Below, piece after piece: positions 21,059 to 32,022 of a stretch of 64,000 bases of DNA (the first letter of the stretch is position 1; each line of letters begins with the position of its first letter). The notes beneath the pieces are model-generated. The model made no database searches. It saw nothing but the letters and a program-made list of their open reading frames with translations, and was not told where the DNA came from. The translations under genes and the position numbers were made by a program. This stretch comes from Polyodon spathula (lineage: Eukaryota; Chordata; Actinopteri; Acipenseriformes; Polyodontidae). The stretch lies in assembly GCF_017654505.1 (NCBI RefSeq), contig NC_054572.1, positions 998,864-1,062,863 on the forward strand, given 5' to 3'.

Positions 21059-22361
21059 TAGTGATCCACAAATCGATATTGTACAGGACCGGCTCTTCCA
21101 AACAGTGCAGGGCTACAAATATGTTGTGTTCTCTGTTGTCAACCGGAATGTGCTTTCAAATTCCTTTCAACTTGTTTTAAAATCCACAAGCCCTCAAAGA
21201 GATAGGAGTGCATTTCAATTGTGTTGTGTATCCCCTTGGACTCATCTGGAATGGGTAATGTACTAATCAGGTTGTACAAAATTAAGTCTGAACGTTTTCA
21301 CTTGTCGTTGACAGCCTAGAGCGACATTTGATTACACAGCAGAACAACATCGTGATCGTTGGTGTTGACATTAAATTGGCAACTACAGAGTGGCAAAATA
21401 GGTATGGGATAAAACATATGGTACAAGCATGGGTAAGACAGAGTTAGACAGAGAAATGACCATGAAAACCTTTTAGAAGGCTAAAGAATGCTTTCTGTTT
21501 ACAGGCCACTACCTTGACTTTTCAGCTGGGGGTTCGTCTGCAACAACGCAGCAAGCTGTTAGCCCCTGCACCTAACAGGAAGGCCCTTGCAACAACAACA
21601 GGACCAAAGGAAGGAGCTAAACTTTAGCAGTAAAGAGGTTAAAAAAAGAGTGCTCCTTAAGTGGGTCAAAACGTTTCTCAGTAGCTAGCAAGTGACATGA
21701 GAAGCGGTCCAATCTAAACAGAACGTGCCTGACCCCTCTGTTAGTCTAAAAAGGCTCATATTTATTCACTTGGTGCTTGACCCAGAGGGCCGAGCAAAGA
21801 GATGAAGAATCATTACGTAAGGCTGCTTCTGCCAATATCCCAGGGGCTAAATACTCCTACTGCAGCTCTGTGAACTGAGAATGAAGCACAGGATAACCAG
21901 TAAACAAGAGTGTTCTGATTTAACCCTGGCAAAAAACCAATCCTGGGACTGAGCCAAAGGAATAGAGGTCTGTTGCTTCGCATCCGAGCTACACACCAAC
22001 GCACTGTACTGAAAACAGCTGCAGTGTTTGCATGCTACAAGATAAAGCAGCACTCAGTGGGGGCGGGCATACTTGGTGCTGATTCATTAAGAATCACAGT
22101 GAAGGGGCAGAGAAGCAGGGCCGAGTCTGCTCGGGCCTCTTAAGAGATTTATCTGGTTAATATCCGTTAACACTTTTTATGGGTTATAAGCAGTTTACAT
22201 GCATGTAACTGTTTATCACATCAATAATAACATGTTTATAGGTGGTTTATAACCACTAAATAAAGACTTACTAAATATTCTAAGAATTAAGAAATACATG
22301 AAATCATAGCTTGGATTTTTCCAGTGTTATAACTGATTTTCTTTGATTAACACACGTTGTA

Positions 22362-22676
22362 CAGCTACGACCAAACATTTTGCATCACCCTATAGAAAGA
22401 ACTGATTTATCTTCGTAAAGTCGAATGAAACCTATTGAATAATGTTACGTTAACATATTGAATTACATACCGCGGTCTAGTTTTCCATTTACTTAACGAA
22501 AAAACTGACATTTCAAAATCTAACATGAAATACTCTACTACTAAAGTAGACTTTTGCGAGATCATTTTGTAGTTTCTTTGATTCTGTTCATATAGGGTTT
22601 TTTTTTGTTTTGTTTTGTTTTTTTATACATCTCAATCCTAAAATTCTATGTGATGCAAAACTTTTGGCCACAGCTG
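22362..22676 (-). mobile_element. Tc1/mariner-type MITE, copy 2
   Basis: Terminal inverted repeats CAGCTACGACCAAACATTTTG and CAAAACTTTTGGCCACAGCTG are flanked by TA on both sides (22360-22361, 22677-22678). It has no coding capacity. It is in the opposite orientation to the copy at 961-1362 and lacks that copy's TA expansion, having a T-rich tract near the matching end. Confidence 0.85.
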
Positions 22677-22678
22677 TA

Positions 22679-24439
22679 ATATCATAGCATTTTAGAGACA
22701 AGTCAGATTTTTCTTTGTATCACAATACAAATATCTGGCTAAAATAAACCCACGTCTATATTAAAGACCCTAATAAACAGATTTGCTCAATTCTTGGCAC
22801 TGCATTACACAGCAATGAGCCGTCTTCAGCAGCAGCAGTAAAAAAAAAAAAAAAAAACATCTTTTCTAACTGGACATTTTTTCTTGTTAGGATTGGTTGA
22901 CATGTCATTGACATTACACAGATAAAAGCTTAGTGATTACATTCCGCTGTTGCCCAGCGCCAAAGAAAATGAAAGTGCTTTTCAATCCAAGAGCAAAAAG
23001 TTTAATTTTTTCATTAGATAACCCCGAATTATAAGCCTGTGTTGAATTCATAGTCCTGTCATTGTCTCTTACTGTTTATGGCACTGTCTGAGTTGCTTTT
23101 ACCTCATTTTCTTTTTTAATATAATAGACACCTTTACAATTTTTGGCTGCCTACGCGCCTGTAGAACGCACAAGGTCAGGATGAGCTAGGGCCTGTGTTG
23201 TCAACACAACTCTCACAGTGAAAGTCGTGGCTTTGTTTTCCTACAGTCTTCAGCTTCCTTGACTTTGAACCTTCTGATTTGAAAAAAAGCACCCATTTTT
23301 AAAAGTTAACTATAGCAACCCCCATTTCCAATTATCTGTGCAATTCTTGGAATCCTATTTTTTCAATTTTGCAGCTTCATTAAAAGGTGCAGGTCCCTAA
23401 GATCATTTTTAATCCACATACCTTTCTTAAAGAACAGCCTGCTCTGTATGCTACTGTATTTAACCCTTGTGTTTTTACATACTGCTTCTCTGACACCACA
23501 TAACTATACCTGTGCTGGATTTCTGTCTTAATCCACGGTGCCACACTATACATGACAGCCTGACAGCAAGACCACAAGACATTATAACAGAGATATAAAT
23601 GGCAGTTTACCAGGAGAAGCACTGACACCATCAAAAAAGTGCCCAAACTCAATTTTAAACATGACCCTTTCTTCTCTGTGCTTCAGACATCCACATTTCT
23701 AAGGAGGCAGCATATAATTATATGCGCAGAGCAGTACTTTCAATAACTCCCTTCTAGTCTTTTCTTGAAGTTTGCAAAGGATCACTGTACAACACTTTAC
23801 CCAGGACCAAGCTGAGACGCAGTGTCCCCAAAACGTTCCACTCGCAGCACAAAGCCTGGGAAGAATCTACACTGCACAAGGCATATGGCTGCTTGGAGAA
23901 GGATGCTCTTTGTCCTCCTTTGCAAGAAGAAAACTTTGTTATGTTGCATTGGAGCTGGGAGATGAACGGAGTGTTAAGTAGACTGAAGGAGGCTTTAAAG
24001 CCCTGCAGTGGAGTACCCCTCCATTATATTATTAGTATTATTATTAATGTAGAAAATGTGTTAGTCTGGAAATGCGATAGAACCTGGTTACAATTAGAGG
24101 GTGGTTTTCGAAAGGTCAATGAATTCTGATAATATCCTTAGAGGAAGGGAATTTAATACCCTTTTTTTGCTGAATTAATTAATTATAATATTATCCGTGC
24201 TCAAGGGAGGCCTTTCTTGAGTGATTAAGTGAACACATACCTTTAAAAGACTTCTTAAATCTCCAGGGTTTTATACGTTTGAACTCTAGGAATGATTTTT
24301 TGAAAATATTACATGTTAAAGAAAATGAGTACCTGCATACAATTCTATTAGCGACACTGGATGGGTACTCAACTCAGTGACCTCATGAATGTTTTTTGTA
24401 AACTTAATTCATTGATTGTTTTTTTCTTTTTTTTGAGCA

Positions 24440-24442
<3 letters not shown>
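22679..24442. other. Non-coding, no gene seen
   Basis: AT-rich sequence with a poly-A run (22841-22857). No exon is supported; the open frames at 23380-23652 and 23772-24129 have no recognisable similarity. Confidence 0.6.

Positions 24443-24518
<76 letters not shown>
24443..24518. repeat. (TTA)n microsatellite
   Basis: About 25 units joined directly to an inverted L2/SINE-type 3' tail, so it probably grew from that element's 3' terminal repeat. Confidence 0.95.
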
Positions 24519-24556
24519 TCTTAGCAGACACTCTTATCCAGGGTGATTTACAGTTG
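24519..24556 (-). mobile_element. L2/SINE-type 3' tail
   Basis: TTAGCAGACACTCTTATCCA then GGGTGATTTACAG is the reverse complement of the fish tail CTGTAAGTCGCTTTGGATAAAAGCGTCTGCTAA, with some divergence. Confidence 0.7.
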
Positions 24557-24855
24557 TTATAAAATATCACAGTAAAAAATATCACATTACAGATAAGAGC
24601 AGTTATAAAATGCAATTCTACGGCTTTTGTTCCATATTTTATATATCTGGGGAAGCGTATGAAGCAGTGTCACCAACTAAACCCAATGAACCCTTGATAC
24701 AATTCCAAATAACACTTTCATAGAGATGATTTTTATTATGCTAGACTGCTAAAATTGCCCCCAAAATTATTTTCTTCTTCATTTTATTTTTATTTTTTAT
24801 ATTGTACAAGCTTTCATTTTCTCTGGGTCAATATGCTGAGTACATTTAATGCATT

Positions 24856-24870
24856 CATACATACATACAG

Positions 24871-24930
<60 letters not shown>
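24856..24930. repeat. (CATA)n / (CTAT)n microsatellite
   Basis: A few CATA units, then about 15 CTAT units. Confidence 0.95.
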
Positions 24931-24935
24931 AAAAA

Positions 24936-25106
24936 ATATTGAAAGAAAAGAAAACAGTATAGTGAAGAATGAAGACATAGTACTGTATATTGCAACCACA
25001 GAATCAGTCAGCTCTCTCTCTCTCCATATTGAAAGAAAAGAAAAACAGTATAGTGAAGAATGAAGACTTAGTTCTGTATATTGACAACCACCAGAATCAG
25101 TCAGTC

Positions 25107-25111
<5 letters not shown>
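24936..25111. repeat. 90-bp tandem duplication
   Basis: The block starting ATATTGAAAGAAAAGAAAAC recurs 90 nt later with only a few changes. Each copy ends in a CT microsatellite: short after the first, long after the second. Confidence 0.9.
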
Positions 25112-25201
<90 letters not shown>

Positions 25202-25220
25202 ATATAATATATATATATAC
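25109..25220. repeat. (CT)n then (AT)n microsatellite
   Basis: About 37 CT units followed by about 18 AT units. Confidence 0.95.
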
Positions 25221-25290
25221 GGTATGGATTGCCCTACCTACCCTTTAAGTTAGATCTATACAGAATCAGTTGCTTACATTTGTAGAAATC

Positions 25291-25298
25291 TCACGTGA
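25291..25298. promoter_or_regulatory. M-box/E-box TCACGTGA
   Basis: TCACGTGA is the optimal palindromic MITF/TFE recognition core. It is a single site with no other promoter context. Confidence 0.25.
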
Positions 25299-25980
25299 AA
25301 GAATACAACATAAATAACTTCACTTACACCGCTCCTACTTTAAAAGAAAAGTGAAGACATTTCATATCTTTACTTTTAACACCCCGCCCCCACCACCACA
25401 CACACACACACTTTCGTCTCTCATAACTGTGGCCCCCTAATCACCCGCCCCAAGATCAAAGTCTCTTGAATGTGACACAGCAAGTGTACTTTGCTGTTCG
25501 AGATCAAAGTCAAATTAGGCATTACTTTTTTTTTTTCGTCTGTAAAATGGGAGCCTCCAGCCATAGTTTGTGCATTCATTTTGAGTCCCCGGTTGTTGGT
25601 TTAGTCCGTGCTCCCCAGCGCTGTTATAAACTCCACAGTTCCTCAAGCACTGCCATGCTGTTCTCTGACCTTGGTAAGCATTCCAGTGCAATTAAGTATT
25701 TCGGCAAGATCTAATGGGTGTTTCAAACAGACCCAGTACCTCTGGGGTTATGATATTAAAAAAAAAAAATAATAAAAAAATCTGATCACCATAATTTGCA
25801 TCTAGTTAGGTTTGTTGATTAATAATTAAATGACCTAAACATATTTTTATTTCAAATAAAAAAATAGTTTTTAGGACACATTTTGGGTAACAAATTCTGA
25901 ATAAATAATTACTTGTACCTCATCATTTATTAAATTAATGTATTTATTTAAAGAAACATTTTTAGAAAGTACCAATAATC
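25299..25980. other. Non-coding, no gene seen
   Basis: Short CA repeat (about 25398-25410) and A-rich tracts. Nothing coding is recognised. Confidence 0.6.
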
Positions 25981-26595
25981 AGACACATGGACCTCCAAAT
26001 CACTGAGCTACAGAAACAGACACATGGACCTGCAAACACAAACAGACACATGGACCTGCAAATCACTGAGCTACAAAACAGACACATGGACCTGCAAATC
26101 ACTGAGCTACACAAACAGACACATGGACCTGCAAATCACTGAGCTACACAAACAGACACATGGACCTGCAAATCACTGAGCTACACAAACAGACACATGG
26201 ACCTGCAAATCACTGAGCTACACAAACAGACACATGGACCTCTCTGAGCTACACAAACAGACACATCACAAATCACTGAGCTACACAAACAGACACATGG
26301 ACCTGCAAATCACTGAGCTACACAAACAGACACATGAGCTACACAAACAGACACATGGACCAGCAAATCTCTGAGCTACACAAACAGACACATGGACCTG
26401 CAAATCACTGAGCTACACAAACAGACACATGGACCTGCAAATCACTGAGCTACACAAACAGACACATGCAAATCACTGAGCTACACAAACAGACACATGG
26501 ACCTGCAAATCACTGAGCTACACAAACAGACACATGGACCAGCAAATCTCTGAGCTACACAAACAGACACATGGACCTGCAAATCTCTTAGCTAC
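25981..26595. repeat. 37-bp minisatellite, about 18 units
   Basis: The unit contains CACAAACAGACACATGGACC followed by TGCAAATCACTGAGCTA. I count 18 occurrences of the CAGACACAT core. Several units are internally deleted (for example near 26243-26275 and 26331-26345), and a CAGCAAATCTCTG variant recurs at three places. Unit length is not a multiple of three and there is no open frame. Confidence 0.95.
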
Positions 26596-27004
26596 AGGGT
26601 GGAGCAGTACATTTCTGTTCAGTTTCTTGTTTTATACCATTGCAATCATTATATTATTCTGTGAAATATGCCTTTGCTCTTGCTTCAGAAAATGACCCTT
26701 GCTGTACTGTTGTAAGAGTCCTTTTTTTACTGTAAGTTCCAAAATACTACGATACAATTTTGTTAGATTGCGACCATGATTATTAAAATAAAATTATCTG
26801 ACCGAAAAAAAAAAGAGAAAACACAAATTGGAATTGCAGTGTACAAAAATGAAAAGGTTTTTTGAATGTACAAAAAAGGTTTAAATGATTTTAGAAAAAT
26901 GATTTATTTCAGGACTTTTCAAGCCCTTCTTCAGCTGTGTAGAAAAAATAAATAAACACATTGCAGTAAACATTATTTTTCAAGAATTCTGTGGATGATG
27001 TCAT

Positions 27005-27204
<200 letters not shown>

Positions 27205-29310
27205 TAATCAAAATAAATTCAATGTTACCATGCTAAATTTCATATCTGTGTATCTATTTTATACTGCAAATATGTTTTTTTTTATTTTTATTAATGTACA
27301 CCCATAGACATAAACAGTTAAAAAAAATTGTATTAAAAATCATGAAGGGGATATAAAAACTGGAACCATGACAAAAAGATGATACACATGAAACTTCCAT
27401 TTGTGTGTGTGCTTAAATACCTCCTCCTTAAATACCTTTAATTTCCCGAGCCCCGTCCTGAAATATTTCTACAGCAATCACAGCGGTGCCGTGGGAGCCC
27501 TGGTCTAACCAGTGCGGGATGCTTAATGCCATCCTCCTGCAGCTGTACCCCCACTGTGGCCTTAATTGGATCCTTATTGCCATTTTCCCTACTTGGAATG
27601 ATACATTTCTATGTGTAAAAAATCATTAATCATTCTTATTCACAGTCCAGTCAGAAAATAATTAATATTTGAGAAAGTGGATGGCCTTTAATGAATATTC
27701 ATGCATTTGGGATATGTAGGGGTCAGCTCTAATCAGGCTAGTAATTTGTAATTGCTGTGTTTCACGTAACGATTAGGGTTTGGTTTCTCAGTCTGCAGTA
27801 CACTCTGTAACTGTGAATGCACGGTGTTAAAACTGGGGGAATTGTTAACTTCAGAGTTCAGTCAGCATTGGTCAGCAGAGAATCCGAATGGGAATAAAGA
27901 ATGGTTCTTCCACACAAACAGTGATGCCTCTCGTAACATTGCTACACTATTTCCCCAGACAATGGAGTCGGTCTTTCATTGCAGTGAATTACAGGGGCCT
28001 TGATGGGTCGGCACTGGTTCCCTAGAAAATCATTACAGACATTTCTGTAAAAAGTTAATTAGACATCAAAACAAGGCAGGGATTAGTCCCCGCTCCAAAC
28101 AAAGGTATAGGCTTGGGCAAATGAATAATATCAAGAATTACAGTAAAATTAAGAGCAAGATACAAAATACAATGACTTCAGTCCTAGTAAGAGCAAATAC
28201 AAAACACAGTACGATACAAAATACTACAGATTGGGTTCAGGATTAAATACAGTAAAACAGGGAGCAGATCAGTGCAAGTTAAAGTACTATAACTGTGCTT
28301 TGCACACATTCTAAAGGGATTGGCACTGCCTGAATCCCCCATAAGTCTGGCCGGTGACTGCTAATTACTGTACATGAAACATTATTGATGCTATAGCAGT
28401 GCCCCTATGACTCTGACAGCCTTTTCCATCCCATCACAGGCCTCCACTTCACGTGGCTTCACCAGCTACCAGGGATTCGGCTAGCTGCAGGGCTGCACCA
28501 GTGTAATCAGGGCAGCGCTGTTACAGCGAGCTCAACTGGGCTTGGAAACTATGGGGCTGCCTCCAGTTTCTACCGCAAGATGACAACATCGCCAGAGGAT
28601 TTTCAAATGGCTAATGTCACCTTGGCTTACACTTATACATGGGTAATTAATTCACAGCACTGTACTGTGTTCCTGAGCTGGGATTTGAAGGAAAGCCTTC
28701 ACTTAGGGCTTGGCAACAAACCACCCCATGTGGCTGTTTCATCCCATTCACTTAGCCTTTTCTTGTCGTGTGTCTCTGATAAAGACATCAAGCTTTCACG
28801 ACAGAATGTTTGTGGTCTACTTTATTGGAATAGAATTTGCTACAAAGGCATCCATTCCTGTAATTTTTTTTTTTTTTCAGATAACTCTAGATTATACTAG
28901 TGTAAACTTGTATTCAAATCAAACAAACTTTGTTAAATGAATTTGACAGAAGGTGGGTAGAATTTTAATTTTTTAATACAGCGTATCATCCTCTGATAAG
29001 CGTCACTGTAAATAGTCTCCCAAACAACCAGGCCTCAGCCAACATTTGCCTTGCTTCACACAGTGTAGGTATTTAAAACTCGCTTTGCATGATTCGCTTA
29101 ATATAGAGGTATATCTTCTTAAATCCAGCTCACAAATTCAATGAAAGGAAGAAGCTTGATTAGAATCAGGAGGACTGGCTTTAACATGCACAGCTTCTTC
29201 AAGCTTAAAACAGTTCCCTTTGAGCTAGACAAACTTTTATAATGGCTGTTTATAAATGTCAATGAAATTAACTAAACTTCCTGTATTTTTAAATGAACCA
29301 TTATCAGTCT

Positions 29311-29361
29311 GAGAGGGGGTAGGGGGTGTTGAGTTTATGTGTCTACACCCCCCACCCTCCC
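29311..29361. other. G-rich/C-rich inverted repeat
   Basis: GAGAGGGGGTAGGGGGTGT is followed after about 15 nt by ACACCCCCCACCCTCC, an imperfect hairpin. The G-rich arm alone has few tracts for a quadruplex. Confidence 0.5.
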
Positions 29362-31760
29362 GAGGTTCCCCCTACGACCACCTCCACCCATCCCCCACCA
29401 CTCCCACTGTCCAAACTCACCCACCACACACACCAATGCTCATCAGCAGCAAATACCCTGGACCATCATTCCACTTGATGAAACATGGAACCTTTAGTCA
29501 ATGAAATGATCATAAGCTCAACATCATAAGTGTTTTAAATAATTAAGCTCCACTTCCAGCCAAGGAACAACAACAACAAGCAACAAGTCAAGGTTCATCA
29601 GAGAGGGCGACACTGCCTGCGAAGCTGTGCATCTGAACGGGAGATTAACACTTCCTCACATACATGCCTCTGTTCCACATGCACACAATCATTCTGCTGG
29701 TGCTAATTAACAATTAGCAAAGAGTATGTGGCTAATTGTGTTATTCCTTGTAATTAAGAGGCTAATTGCTGCAATGTCAGTTTAGATTTAATTACTAAGT
29801 GCTTTGTTAATTCCCAGTGTGCCTAATTCTTCATCTTAAACCAACAAGAGTATGAGATCATGTATTCTCTAAGAGCCACACTCACATCCCCTTTATCAGA
29901 GGCTCGGAGGTATAACACATTCTTGTTAATTTCCAGACTGAATTAAATGAAAATCTATGTAAATCGAACAGCTGTTGGATGAATGAATAGGGTTCTCTTC
30001 TCAATACAGTCTCTAGAGCACTCTCATCATTGTAAAGATTACAAAATAGGTGCAGCTCAGACAATTTCTACTGGTGCCAAGCATGCAGAACTTGCCTGCA
30101 CAAACGATATCATGCCTCTTCAAGGCGTGGTAGCTAATGTTTAAAATCAAGTCCTACCATTATTCTCACTGTTACTGTTTAGTCAGTATTTCAGTCAGTA
30201 ACGCAATTTCAGTGGAGTTTTTCAAAATGAAAATAGTACACACAAAAAAACCAAATGCATTCAAGCACTATTTTGTCCATAAATGTAATGCGTTATGAAC
30301 CAGCCTGTCAAGCCACTGTATAAAAGTATGTTTCTTCCAGATCTGCATGTCAAGTGCTTGCCTCCAGACTGAAGGGGTCGCTGATTGGTTCAGACTCCAT
30401 CTCCCTCGTTTGAGTAGTGAACAGTGATCGTCTTTAGCGATTGCCGGTAAACCTTACAGTCGGCGCTCCGCAATCTTCCTCATGCAGAGAATGTGGAGGG
30501 TTGTCTTGTTGAGGTCAACAATCTAACAATGTGATGACAAATGTTGGAGTCTAATGCACATTCCTTGAACTGTGTGCGATTTTAAATATTTTGTATTTCT
30601 TCCGGATACATTCAGATCTGCAATCATTTCGGTTGAATTCAGGCATTGAGAGGCATTAAAAAAATTGCATTTAAAAATAGGTGTTTTAGTTAGTCCCAAC
30701 TGTGTCTTGTTAACTTAGCATTATCTACTAACTTGGCTGTTTTTCTACATGTAAATTGTTTTGATCAAATAGCTGACAATTACTATACATACTATATATA
30801 ACAAAGAGGGACCAGTAATGTATACAATAACAATATATTAATAATAAAAATGAATGTAGCACTTTGTAACTTTGGGGAATTCAAACAACCTAATTGACTT
30901 GTACTGTAGAAGCTAAAATCACCAGGAACAGATGTGTTATATAAAAAAATGATATGCATGACAACCCATTCATTTAAAAGCACAAGTGTATCTGTGCTTT
31001 ATAAGCCAGTGTTCCCAATGACATGCTAGCCTTTGTATAAAGACCCTGCCTTTAATGAATTCATTAGCTAACAGATGCAAGGGGTAAGGCAAAATCCATG
31101 AGCTAATTAGCTATTTGCAGATAGGACATTACATATTGTGACATTAATATAATTTCGGAAACGTACAGTAGATGATAAAGTATAAATAGTCGTGTTTCTT
31201 TAAGTTGCAATAATTAATTCTGCTGAGGTCTTCAAGAATATGTGGTAAGTTTTTTTTTTTTCTTTCTTTTTCATTTCACACAGCTCTATTGCAATTTAAC
31301 TGCCTTGACTGTCATTCTAACTGCCTGGCTCTTCTGAAACTGCTGCCAAAATACCATAAGACAGGGTATAATATATATAATTATATCCACTTACGGTAGC
31401 CATTACACTACTGGAGCATACCCGGAAAGTGACACACGACCTGTCAAGGCTTCATTCACGTCATTAATAAGCATCATTAGTGTCTACTTTGAATACCCCC
31501 AGTGCACATTCTACTCATTTCAACACGCTATAGATTTTAATTTGGGGCCGAAAATAGCTGCAAGGATATTATTCACTCGTTTTGAAAGTCTGTGTGATCT
31601 CTTAATGGGGGTGAGCGACACGTCGTGACCTTGGCTGTGGGGTTTGTGCTTCATTTATGAATTTGTTTTTTATTAAAAGGGTTGTTGCTACTGTGCTGGT
31701 GCTTGTTATTATTTTTGTTGGTATTGTTCGGGTCCGTGGATGCAAGGAAAGGATTCTGTT

Positions 31761-31832
31761 ATTATAATTTCTAGATATTCTGTAGAAATCAGTACTATTA
31801 TAATTTTTCGATATTCTGTAGAAATCAGTTTT
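31761..31832 (+). repeat. 36-bp tandem duplication
   Basis: ATTATAATTT...GATATTCTGTAGAAATCAGT occurs twice with a 36-nt period and three or four differences. Confidence 0.85.
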
Positions 31833-31907
31833 ACTTTAATTTCATTTTCTATAGTAGTGCAGCATACTTGCTATATTTAATGTACAGCATCTATCTTCAG
31901 CCCTTCA

Positions 31908-32022
31908 GTTGAGACTTAAAACCGAGATCCTATTGAGACTCTGCAGCAGCTGCACATTTCACCCCCTAGTCTCTGTAAGACGCTTTGGATAAAAGCGTCT
32001 GCTAAATGACTTATTATTATTA
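31908..32022 (+). mobile_element. L2/SINE-type 3' fragment, internally deleted
   Basis: GTTGAGACTTAAAACCGAGATCCT at the left and CGCTTTGGATAAAAGCGTCT then GCTAAATGAC at the right are the two ends of a common fish L2-type 3' region, with most of the middle missing. A short TTATTATTATTA tail follows. Confidence 0.75.

Larger units (their letters stand above)
17485..22359. other. Non-coding, no gene seen
   Basis: No exon or RNA gene is supported. It contains an AT-rich imperfect palindromic stretch (18577-18644), poly-T runs (19129-19150, 20091-20101), a G run (19196-19206) and a CTCF-like motif at 21045. Confidence 0.6.
27205..31907. other. Non-coding, no gene seen; enhancer-like stretches
   Basis: No exon is recognised. 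Two stretches rich in homeodomain/POU-like motifs lie at about 27650-27800 and 29695-29835, a G/C-tract inverted repeat at about 29311-29361, and a 36-bp tandem duplication at 31761-31832. Confidence 0.55.

Noticed and set aside
25981..26595. CRISPR-like regular repeat array
   Set aside because: Repeats are head-to-tail with no unique spacers; it is a minisatellite in a vertebrate genome.
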